The notes under the pieces are model-generated. The model saw only the letters and a list, made by a program, of their open reading frames with translations. It had not been told where the DNA came from and did no database searches. The translations under genes were made by a program, and so were the position numbers. A stretch of DNA of 5,513 nt from Candidatus Aerophobota bacterium (lineage in GTDB: Bacteria; Aerophobota; Aerophobia; Aerophobales; AE-B3A): positions 1 to 5,513 of the forward strand of contig JAUWRE010000087.1 of NCBI GenBank assembly GCA_030610725.1. The letters are read 5' to 3'. Every line of letters starts with the position of its first letter. The stretch's first letter is position 1. This document shows, one piece after another, positions 1 to 5,236 of this stretch.

Positions 1-917
1 TCTCCCTTCTTTATTTTTCCTTCTCTCACCGCTTGATCTAAAGCTACGGCAACAGAAGCTGCCGACATATTTCCGCATTGGTCCAGATTTATACAGACTT
101 TATTTTTATCCAGGCCTATCCGCTTAGCAACCGGATTTATAATACGAATATTAGCCTGGTGGGGAATAAAAAAATCAATCTCATTATAAGTAAGCCCGCC
201 TTTTTTCAGGGAGATATCTATTGCCTGAATCATCGCTTTGACCGCTCTTTTAAATAACCCATTCCCCCTCATTTTCATATAGTGCTGCCTATCTCTTACC
301 GTTTCCTGACTTGCCGGAAGCCGAGAGCCCCCTGCCGGAACTCCCACCAAGTCTGCTCCTGTTCCATCGGCTCCTAGATAGCTGGAAATTATCCCGCTAC
401 TATCGAAAGATGGTTGCAAAACTGCTGCCCCTGCTCCATCAGCGAAAATAATACAGGTACTTCTGTCCTTCCAGTCGATGATTTTTGAAAGAGCTTCAGC
501 TGCTACCACTAAAATATTATCATACATTCCCGTAGCAATAAACTGGCTTCCGATGCTAATTCCGTAAAGAAAACCAGAACAGGCAGCTTCCAGGTCAAAG
601 GATGCTACTCCTTTCGCTCCTAATTTTTCCTGAAGAATACAGGCTGTGGCAGGGAAAATCATATCAGGAGTGATAGTAGCCACAATAATCATATCCAGTT
701 CTTCAGCTTTAACCTGGGCAGCTTGCATTGCTTTCCTGGAAGCTTCATAAGCTAAATCTGAAGATGCCTGGTCTTGAGCAACAATTCGCCGTTCCTTGAT
801 TCCGGTGCGAGTCCTTATCCACTCATCCGATGTATCTATCATTTTCTCTAAATCAGCATTAGTCAGGACTTTTTCGGGAAGATAGGAGCCTGTCCCTGCT
901 ATCTTAGTTTTCCTCAT
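1..917 (-). CDS. fabH: Beta-ketoacyl-ACP synthase III (FabH), 3' end cut by window
   Basis: FabH condenses acetyl-CoA (or another short acyl-CoA) with malonyl-ACP to start type II fatty acid synthesis in the cytoplasm. I translated 305 codons. The N-terminus aligns with E. coli FabH (TKIAGTGSYLPE, then the TSDEWI..RTGI block). The thiolase-fold triad is complete: Cys113 in AACSGF, His253 in PHQAN and Asn283 in GNMSAAS. Only the last ~20 residues, with the usual GGGFTWG-type end, lie beyond base 1. There are three in-frame ATGs, at 926, 923 and 917. The AAGGAG at 933-928 is 1, 4 and 10 bases from them. I chose 917 because MRKTKIAGTG matches the family start and the spacing is workable; 923 is nearly as likely. 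The gene follows plsX by 14 bases, and its ribosome binding site overlaps the plsX stop, so coupled translation is likely. One oddity is Met284 where most FabH have Thr after the catalytic Asn. Identification is very secure; the exact start is less so. Confidence 0.96.
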   Translation of the reverse strand, partial: MRKTKIAGTGSYLPEKVLTNADLEKMIDTSDEWIRTRTGIKERRIVAQDQASSDLAYEASRKAMQAAQVKAEELDMIIVATITPDMIFPATACILQEKLGAKGVASFDLEAACSGFLYGISIGSQFIATGMYDNILVVAAEALSKIIDWKDRSTCIIFADGAGAAVLQPSFDSSGIISSYLGADGTGADLVGVPAGGSRLPASQETVRDRQHYMKMRGNGLFKRAVKAMIQAIDISLKKGGLTYNEIDFFIPHQANIRIINPVAKRIGLDKNKVCINLDQCGNMSAASVAVALDQAVREGKIKKG

Positions 918-927
918 TTTCATCATT

Positions 928-933
928 CTCCTT
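928..933 (-). promoter_or_regulatory. Ribosome binding site of fabH
   Basis: The minus strand reads AAGGAG here, overlapping two bases of the plsX stop codon (TAA, 934-932). It serves one of three clustered in-frame ATGs (926, 923, 917). The first is too close (1 base), leaving 923 (4 bases) and 917 (10 bases). Overlap with the upstream stop suggests that ribosomes finishing plsX reinitiate on fabH. Confidence 0.75.
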
Positions 934-1924
934 AACCTTTACCCAGAACTCTCTCAATATGTTGATTTATCTTCTCATTAGCAAATTCAAAACTGGCAAG
1001 AATGGCATTTTTAACAGCTTTACTTGAAGAAGCAGCATGAGCTATCACGCATATTCCCTTGATTCCTAAGAGAGGCACCCCTCCATACTCAGCATAATCA
1101 AGGTCCTTTTTTACCTGGTCAAATAATCTTCTGGATAAAACACTGCCTATCTCTGGTAAACTCTTCTCCATCTCTTTGCCAATTATAGTAAGAGTGGTTT
1201 TAGCAAAACCTTCAGCAAACTTCAGAATTATATTGCCCACAAATCCATCGCATACAACTACCTCCACAGCCCCACCGGTAATATCTCTTCCTTCTATATT
1301 GCCAACAAAGTTTAAGGAAGACTCTTGAAGAAGTTTAGAGGTCTGAATAACTAAATGGTTGCCTTTGTTATCTTCTTCTCCAATACTTAACAAACCTACT
1401 CGTGGCCTTCTTTTTTTGAGAACCTTTTGGGCGTATATACTTCCCATAAAGGCAAATTGAAGAAGGTGGTAAGATTTGCAATCTACATTAGCCCCCACAT
1501 CTAATATAATTACCCGTTTGCCATTCAAAGTTGGAAAAATAACAGCCAGACAAGGACGTTTCACTCCCTTTAGTTTTCCCAATTTGAGTAGACTGGTTGC
1601 CATTACTGCTCCTGTATTACCAGCACTTACCAGAGCCTCTGCCTTCTCCTTTTTAAGTAGGTCTAAAGCCACAGCTATAGAGGAGCCTTTTTTCGTCTTT
1701 GCCGCAATGCTCGGTGAGTCTTTCATGTCAATAACCTCGGAAGCATGAATTATAGAAAAGGGCATTCTCTTATGACCATAACGGGCAAGCTTATTCTCAA
1801 TCCTCTTTTTGTTTCCTACCAATATCACTTCGATTTGAGAATTGCTCTCTACTGCCTTTTCAGCCCCTTCTATGACCATACCTATGCCCTTCTCCACTCC
1901 CATGGCGTCCAGAGCTATGCGCAT
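932..1924 (-). CDS. plsX: Phosphate acyltransferase PlsX
   Basis: PlsX makes acyl-phosphate from acyl-ACP and phosphate. PlsY then uses acyl-phosphate to acylate glycerol-3-phosphate, the first step of phospholipid synthesis; PlsX is a peripheral membrane or cytosolic enzyme. The 330-residue length is normal. Family blocks in order: SAGNTGA (100-106), LDVGANVDCK (141-150), IGEEDNKGN (181-189), FVGNIEGRD (206-214), VCDGFVGN (224-231) and YGGVPLLG (280-287). The usual HGSS near the end reads HAASS (296-300). The odd part is the N-terminus: MRIALDAMG is followed by VEKGIG where nearly all PlsX have the DAMGGD-x-x-P loop, so the second Gly, the Asp and the Pro are missing. The start lies 2 bases after the rpmF stop, with an AAAGG 6 bases upstream inside the rpmF end, so translation is probably coupled. 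The order rpmF-plsX-fabH is classical. Identification is secure; activity despite the altered loop is assumed. Confidence 0.97.
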   Translation of the reverse strand: MRIALDAMGVEKGIGMVIEGAEKAVESNSQIEVILVGNKKRIENKLARYGHKRMPFSIIHASEVIDMKDSPSIAAKTKKGSSIAVALDLLKKEKAEALVSAGNTGAVMATSLLKLGKLKGVKRPCLAVIFPTLNGKRVIILDVGANVDCKSYHLLQFAFMGSIYAQKVLKKRRPRVGLLSIGEEDNKGNHLVIQTSKLLQESSLNFVGNIEGRDITGGAVEVVVCDGFVGNIILKFAEGFAKTTLTIIGKEMEKSLPEIGSVLSRRLFDQVKKDLDYAEYGGVPLLGIKGICVIAHAASSSKAVKNAILASFEFANEKINQHIERVLGKG

Positions 1925-1926
1925 AA

Positions 1927-2139
1927 TTAGCCTTTTTCCTTCTTCTTTTCCTTTTCCTTTTTAGTTTGGATTATTACCGCCTGCTTTCCCTTATAATAGC
2001 CACATTCAGGACAGGCAAAATGGGACAAGATGGAAGCTTTACACTGAGGACAATAACCAATAGAAGGGGAAGAGAGCTTCTGTTGACTTTGTCTGCTTCT
2101 CTGACGCGACTTGGAACGTTTCTTCTTAGGAACACCCAT
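1927..2139 (-). CDS. rpmF: Large ribosomal subunit protein bL32
   Basis: Small basic protein of the 50S subunit, 70 residues from the chosen start. It begins MGVPKKKRSKSRQRSR, the usual bL32 opening (M-A-V-P-K-x-K-x-S-K-S-R). A zinc ribbon of two CxxC pairs follows (Cys30, Cys33, Cys43, Cys46), with the typical CGYYKG after the second pair, so this is the zinc-binding form. The reading frame stays open upstream to an ATG at 2181, but that extension is repeat sequence with no L32 similarity. The ATG at 2139 has a near-perfect ribosome binding site 5 bases away, which decides the start. The C-terminus carries an unusual Lys/Glu tail (about residues 60-70), making the protein about 10 residues longer than common bL32s. 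The purine-rich code for this tail also supplies the weak plsX ribosome binding site. It is the first gene of the promoter-led rpmF-plsX-fabH unit. The yceD gene that often precedes it is absent. Confidence 0.97.
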   Translation of the reverse strand: MGVPKKKRSKSRQRSRQSQQKLSSPSIGYCPQCKASILSHFACPECGYYKGKQAVIIQTKKEKEKKKEKG

Positions 2140-2144
2140 CCTAA

Positions 2145-2151
2145 CCTCCTT
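2145..2151 (-). promoter_or_regulatory. Strong ribosome binding site of rpmF
   Basis: The minus strand reads AAGGAGG, an almost full anti-Shine-Dalgarno match, 5 bases before the ATG at 2139. It fixes the L32 start against the longer open frame from 2181. It directly abuts the 7-bp repeat array at 2152-2179. Confidence 0.9.
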
Positions 2152-2179
2152 GTTATTCGTATCTCGTGAATCGTATCTC
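2152..2179 (+). repeat. Array of four 7-bp units (GTGAATC family) in the rpmF leader
   Basis: Read on the plus strand, four consecutive 7-base units begin at 2152, 2159, 2166 and 2173. They are one GTTATTC, one exact GTGAATC and two identical copies of GTATCTC that are 14 bases apart. The unit GTGAATC is the main unit of the array at 3091-3125, where it lies in the opposite orientation. The array ends exactly at the rpmF ribosome binding site and lies in the predicted 5' untranslated leader. The period and shared unit are seen directly; membership of one repeat family is inferred. Confidence 0.6.
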
Positions 2180-2213
2180 ACTCTCTTGTTTTTTTAACTA
2201 TTCCCATTCACGA
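2164..2213. repeat. 8-bp inverted repeat in the rpmF leader
   Basis: TCGTGAAT at 2164-2171 is the exact reverse complement of ATTCACGA at 2206-2213, with 34 bases between. In a transcript starting near 2230 the pair could form an A/U-rich hairpin ending about 12 bases before the rpmF ribosome binding site. One arm is part of the 7-bp array. The long loop and weak stem make a strong structure doubtful; it may simply reflect two repeat copies in opposite orientation. It has no U-tract of terminator type. Confidence 0.4.
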
Positions 2214-2236
2214 TTTCCGTTCTTATATTGAAAAAA

Positions 2237-2265
2237 ATTCTACTACATTAACCGCCTGTTGTCAA
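2237..2265 (-). promoter_or_regulatory. Sigma70-type promoter for rpmF-plsX-fabH
   Basis: On the minus strand a perfect -35 TTGACA (2265-2260) is followed, after exactly 17 bases, by TAGAAT (2242-2237), one mismatch from TATAAT. The start of transcription would fall near 2230, giving a leader of about 90 bases before the rpmF ATG. The -35 box begins only about 17 bases after the beta-subunit stop codon. The best reading is that rpmF-plsX-fabH has its own housekeeping promoter, with possible read-through from upstream. I saw no terminator between the beta-subunit gene and this promoter. Confidence 0.8.
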
Positions 2266-2281
2266 AACCATAGACTTATGT

Positions 2282-2983
2282 CTATTCTAAAATTATTCGA
2301 GCATCAAGTGCGTAAATCTTTTCTGGATAGAGACAAACTGGATTTATATCCAGTTGCCCAATTTGAGGAAAATCAATGGCTAATCGTGAAGTATTAGCGA
2401 TAGCCTTACTTAATGAATTGAAATCAACAGGTTTCTCCCCCCTCACTCCTTGAAGAATGGCCAGTCCCTTTATTTCATCAATCATTTCTCGTGCCTCTTC
2501 CCTGTCTATAGGAGCAACCCTGAATACTACATCCTTAAAGACTTCTACAAGAATACCCCCTAAACCAAACATCACAACTGGCCCAAACTGTTTGTCTTTC
2601 ACTACTCCAATAATGACTTCCCGACCGGGTGGAACCATCTTCTGTACATATATACCCTCAACTTTTGCCTTAGGATTATATTTTCTGGCATTCTCCACTA
2701 TTCTGTGGAAAGCCTCTCTCACCTTTTCCTTTTTGTCAATATTTGTTATTACTCCCCCTGCATCAGACTTATGAATAATCTGGGGTGAAATTACTTTTAG
2801 AACCACTGGGAAACCTAATTCTTGAGCACATTTTACTGCCTTTTCCACATTCTTAGCAACACAAGCGGGAGGAATAGGAATACCATAAGAAGCCAGGAGC
2901 TTCCCGGAGATTGATTCGGAAAGAAACTTCCTTCCTTCTTTCTTGAACTGTTCTATTTCATTTAGTATATCTTCCCTGTTCAC
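2282..2983 (-). CDS. acdB: ADP-forming acetyl/acyl-CoA synthetase, beta subunit (ATP-grasp)
   Basis: Beta subunit of the NDP-forming acyl-CoA synthetase. It carries the ATP-grasp domain, which takes phosphate from the alpha-subunit histidine and passes it to ADP. From the chosen start it has 233 residues, the usual size of a stand-alone beta subunit. Visible blocks are SGKLLASYGIPIP (26-38), PVVLKVISPQIIHKSDAGGV (59-78), MFGLGGILVEVFKDVVFR (138-155) and LDINPV (211-216). His71 in IIHKSDAGGV and Asp212 in LDINP correspond to the second active-site His and the Asp described for the Pyrococcus furiosus enzyme (beta His71 and Asp212, from memory). The frame stays open to an ATG at 3040, but that has no ribosome binding site. 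The GTG at 2983 has AAGGAG 6 bases upstream and reproduces family numbering. The gene lies downstream of alpha across a 141-base repeat-bearing spacer and is probably cotranscribed. Substrate range (acetate or other acids) cannot be read from sequence. Confidence 0.93.
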   Translation of the reverse strand: MNREDILNEIEQFKKEGRKFLSESISGKLLASYGIPIPPACVAKNVEKAVKCAQELGFPVVLKVISPQIIHKSDAGGVITNIDKKEKVREAFHRIVENARKYNPKAKVEGIYVQKMVPPGREVIIGVVKDKQFGPVVMFGLGGILVEVFKDVVFRVAPIDREEAREMIDEIKGLAILQGVRGEKPVDFNSLSKAIANTSRLAIDFPQIGQLDINPVCLYPEKIYALDARIILE

Positions 2984-2989
2984 GCTTGT

Positions 2990-2995
2990 CTCCTT
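2990..2995 (-). promoter_or_regulatory. Ribosome binding site that decides the GTG start of the beta subunit
   Basis: AAGGAG on the minus strand lies 6 bases before a GTG (2983-2981). The alternative upstream ATG at 3040 has only T-rich sequence in front of it, and its extra 19 residues (MACSVVVYGK...) show no family similarity. Confidence 0.8.
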
Positions 2996-3049
2996 GGACA
3001 AATATTGAGCCTTACCATATACCACCACTGAGCATGCCAAAAATCAAAA

Positions 3050-3128
3050 CTAGTGAACCATAAATAAGTTAGTAAACGGTCGCAGGGCTTGATTAACGAT
3101 TCACGATTCACCAAATACGATTCACTAG
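3050..3128. repeat. Inverted repeat spanning the alpha-beta spacer
   Basis: CTAGTGAA at 3050-3057 is the exact reverse complement of TTCACTAG at 3121-3128. The similarity continues inward with a few mismatches over about 16 bases (3050-3065 against 3113-3128). The right end contains the alpha-subunit stop codon (TAG, 3127-3125). The 7-bp array lies inside its right half. It could be a small palindromic intergenic element or an mRNA hairpin between the two subunit genes. It has no T-run after it, so it is not a usual terminator. Confidence 0.5.
3091..3125 (-). repeat. Array of five 7-bp units (GTGAATC family) after the alpha subunit
   Basis: On the minus strand, five consecutive 7-base units run from 3125 to 3091. 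Three are exact GTGAATC, one is GTTAATC (one mismatch) and one is a diverged GTATTTG. The first base of the array is the last base of the alpha-subunit TAG stop. The phase is unbroken over 35 bases. The same unit occurs in opposite orientation in the leader of rpmF, so this is likely a dispersed short tandem repeat family of this genome. Confidence 0.7.
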
Positions 3129-4555
3129 ATGCTTCTCCTCCTATAATGCCTCCTATGCTCCATCAAAACCCACATTGCCCTGGCTGCCCTATCCACATCA
3201 TCATAATTGGGAATACCGTGCTCTTCTAAATATTTGATACTAGCTTCACTAATTACTCCACCCATAAATGCACCAATAATTGGTTTCTTATATTTTTTTT
3301 GTACCTCAACCAAAATTCCTGCATTTCTCAGGGGTTGAGTTGATGTTTGTACAGCTTGAATTACTATGGCCCCATCATAAACTTCAGAGCCCATCACCGC
3401 TTCTAAAGCAACTTCATATCTTTCTGGACCAGCATCCCCCACTAAATCCAGGGGATTTCCTCTACTCCAGGCAGGATGCATTTTGCCACTTTTATCAAGC
3501 TTTTCTATCAATTGCCGGGGAAGAGCGGGCAATTCTATAGCCAGTTCCTCGCAATAGTCAGCACACATTACACCACTACCACCACCATTAGTAACAATCG
3601 CCAACCGATTACCTTTAGCCAGAGGCTGATAAGCCAATGCCCTTGCCATATCAAACATCTGGGTTAGCGTATCAGCCATAATAACTCCCGACTGTTTAAA
3701 AACCCCTTTATAAATTTGATAAGAGCCAGCCAGTGAGCCTGTATGAGAACCAACCGCTCTACTGCCGGTGGCTGTTCTACCTGCTTTTAAGGCCACAATA
3801 GGTTTAATAGGAGTAACTTTTTTAGCCATTTCCAGAAAATACCTTCCATCACTAAATCCTTCCACATAAAGAGTAATTACCTTTGTATAAGGGTCTTTGG
3901 CTGCCCAGGCTATAAAATCAGGAGCATCCAAATCGGACTTATTGCCATAACTTATCATAGCACTGAAGCCATAATTATCTTTAACTGACCAATCTATAAC
4001 ACTATCCAGCAAAGCTCCTGACTGGCTTATGAAAGCCACCTTACCTGAAAAAGGAAGAAAAGGAGCAAAACTAGCATTTAGGTGTTGGGGAGGATAGAGT
4101 ATTCCCAGGCAATTAGGGCCTAGTATTCTTATTCCGGCTTTTTTAGCTATTCCCAGGAATTCTTCTTGTAACTTTCTACCTTTTGAGTCAGCTTCACCAA
4201 AACCAGCAGAAATAATACTGACTCCTTTGACTTTCTTCATCGCGCAATCCTGCATTACCTGAGGAACGAGCCTGGCTGGAAGACAGATTATGGCCAGATC
4301 AACTCTTTCTGAAATATCAGTGATTCTAGGATAACACTTGAGACCCAAAATATGTTCGGCTTTAGGGTTAATGGGAAAAATTTTTCCGGTAAATCCCTTA
4401 AGGTGGGGCAAGGAAAATACTCCTCCTTCCCGTAAATTCTTGAGTACTTGATAGCCAATTTTTTCCGGATGGCTAGAAGCCCCAATTACGGCCACTCCCT
4501 TCGGTTCAAAAAAACATCGGAGTTCTGAATGTGTCTTCTCTAAATCAATTTGCAT
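3125..4555 (-). CDS. acdA: ADP-forming acetyl/acyl-CoA synthetase, alpha subunit
   Basis: Alpha subunit of the NDP-forming acyl-CoA synthetase: acyl-CoA + ADP + phosphate gives acid + CoA + ATP, which yields ATP directly in fermentation. Its 476 residues follow the family layout. A CoA-binding Rossmann domain comes first (VAVIGASSHPEKIGYQVLKNL, 21-41; IFPINPKA, 59-66). A succinyl-CoA-ligase-like domain follows (RILGPNCLGI, 143-152; VAFISQSGALLDSVIDW, 173-189; SYGNKSDLD, 202-210), then a further ligase-like domain (RLAIVTNGGGSGVMCADYC, 317-335). His271 in AVGSHTGSLAGS is the expected phosphohistidine, and Glu232 in LYVEGF matches the Glu that assists it. They fall 14 residues after Pyrococcus furiosus alpha His257 and Glu218 (numbers from memory). 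The ATG has GAGG 8 bases upstream (4567-4564). The stop codon lies in the end of an inverted repeat. The gene follows coaD across a palindrome-bearing spacer; its own promoter is not clear. Carboxylic acid preference is unknown. Confidence 0.95.
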   Translation of the reverse strand: MQIDLEKTHSELRCFFEPKGVAVIGASSHPEKIGYQVLKNLREGGVFSLPHLKGFTGKIFPINPKAEHILGLKCYPRITDISERVDLAIICLPARLVPQVMQDCAMKKVKGVSIISAGFGEADSKGRKLQEEFLGIAKKAGIRILGPNCLGILYPPQHLNASFAPFLPFSGKVAFISQSGALLDSVIDWSVKDNYGFSAMISYGNKSDLDAPDFIAWAAKDPYTKVITLYVEGFSDGRYFLEMAKKVTPIKPIVALKAGRTATGSRAVGSHTGSLAGSYQIYKGVFKQSGVIMADTLTQMFDMARALAYQPLAKGNRLAIVTNGGGSGVMCADYCEELAIELPALPRQLIEKLDKSGKMHPAWSRGNPLDLVGDAGPERYEVALEAVMGSEVYDGAIVIQAVQTSTQPLRNAGILVEVQKKYKKPIIGAFMGGVISEASIKYLEEHGIPNYDDVDRAARAMWVLMEHRRHYRRRSI

Positions 4556-4657
4556 TCTACTTTCCTCACTTAAATAACTCTAACCTTGATTTGGTAATTT
4601 TCACTGGTCATATGAGAAAATAGCGCCTCTAAACTCAAAAGCGCGTCGAGTATATCT

Positions 4658-4759
4658 TGAGATTGCTTCGCTCACTCTGTTCGCTCGCAATGACAAACGG
4701 GAAAGCTCGCCCTTATCTGTCATTGCCAGTCTGCCGAAGGTAGAGGCGACAATCTCTCA
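4658..4759. repeat. ~100-bp imperfect palindromic intergenic element abutting coaD
   Basis: The ends are perfect inverted copies: TGAGATTG at 4658-4665 and CAATCTCA at 4752-4759. The inner parts are also perfect: GCAATGACA at 4687-4695 and TGTCATTGC at 4718-4726, around a 22-base loop (4696-4717). The stretches between are similar in length but diverged. The left arm contains two GAGCGAA copies (minus strand) 13 bases apart. The consensus TGTCATTGCGAG...GCAATCTC resembles, from memory, dispersed intergenic palindromes in many unrelated bacterial genomes. The right end includes the coaD stop codon TGA (4759-4757). It could be a non-autonomous mobile element or a transcript 3'-end structure. 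No T-run follows in the direction of transcription, so a standard intrinsic terminator is unlikely. The rest of the spacer (4556-4657) shows only the alpha-subunit ribosome binding site. Confidence 0.75.
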
Positions 4760-5236
4760 GTTGAACTTCTCTTGAAGTCTCTTCTTCACCGAGTCGGGAA
4801 TCAAGCTGGGCGTATCTCCCCCTAATTTGATAATCTCTTTGATTATACTGGAGGAAAGATAGGAATAACTCTGGCGGGTCATAAGATAAACAGTTTCAAT
4901 CCGCGGGTTAAGCTTTCTATTCATCAGGTCCATTTGAAACTCATATTCAAAATCGGAAAGAGCTCTCAACCCTCTGACTATGAAACGAGCTCCCTTCTTC
5001 TCCGCATAGCGAACAAGTAAACCTCGAAAACTCTCCACCTCCATCCCGGGAGAATCACTAACGATTTCCTTTATCATTTCAACTCTTTCTGAAGCTGTAA
5101 ACAAAAAGGGCTTCAATGGATTATCGTTGACAGCAATAACTATCTTATCGAACAGAAACTTGATTCTCTTTATAATATCCAGATGCCCATTGGTAATAGG
5201 ATCAAAACTACCCGGATAAATAGCAATTTTAGCCAT
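4757..5236 (-). CDS. coaD: Phosphopantetheine adenylyltransferase (CoaD)
   Basis: CoaD transfers AMP from ATP to 4'-phosphopantetheine, giving dephospho-CoA, the penultimate step of coenzyme A synthesis in the cytosol. From the chosen start it has 159 residues, the same as E. coli CoaD, and residue numbers match. The nucleotidyltransferase motif is [10 protein letters not shown] (9-18), with Thr15 and His18 of the T/HxGH signature. Lys42 is in NPLKP. VRGLRA (87-92) carries Arg88 and Arg91. The C-terminal ISSS-type motif reads YLSSSIIKE (126-134). The frame is open to an ATG at 5269, but the start at 5236 ([10 protein letters not shown]) has GGAGG 9 bases upstream (5250-5246) and fits the family. 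The start overlaps the end of the upstream Nudix gene by 8 bases, so translation is probably coupled. The TGA stop lies within the end of the palindromic element, yet the C-terminus is of normal length. Very secure. Confidence 0.98.
   Translation of the reverse strand: MAKIAIYPGSFDPITNGHLDIIKRIKFLFDKIVIAVNDNPLKPFLFTASERVEMIKEIVSDSPGMEVESFRGLLVRYAEKKGARFIVRGLRALSDFEYEFQMDLMNRKLNPRIETVYLMTRQSYSYLSSSIIKEIIKLGGDTPSLIPDSVKKRLQEKFN

Noticed and set aside
1476..1748. Plus-strand open frames antisense to plsX, the synthetase genes and rpmF
   Set aside because: They are shadows of strongly conserved minus-strand genes, lack ribosome binding sites and show no recognisable motifs.
2140..2181. N-terminal extension of L32 to the ATG at 2181
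   Set aside because: The extension is encoded by the 7-bp repeat and the ribosome binding site itself; the MGVPKKK start is the family start.
3016..3021. Possible extended -10 promoter (TGGTATATG) for the beta subunit
   Set aside because: The -10 match is partial and the only -35-like TTGATT is about 20 bases away; too weak to list as a feature.
2984..3040. N-terminal extension of the beta subunit to the ATG at 3040
   Set aside because: There is no ribosome binding site in front of the ATG, the 19 extra residues show no family similarity, and the GTG at 2983 has AAGGAG at ideal spacing.
3091..3125. 7-bp arrays as a CRISPR
   Set aside because: The units are contiguous, with no spacers, and far shorter than CRISPR repeats; no cas gene is present.
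4607..4635. Possible promoter for the alpha subunit (TTGAGT, 17 bases, TCATAT)
   Set aside because: Only three of six bases match the -10 consensus; this level of match is expected by chance in A/T-rich spacer.
4660..4756. Palindrome as a rho-independent terminator of coaD
   Set aside because: The arms can pair, but no T-run follows in the direction of transcription (the sequence continues AAGATATACTCG), so it lacks the standard terminator form.
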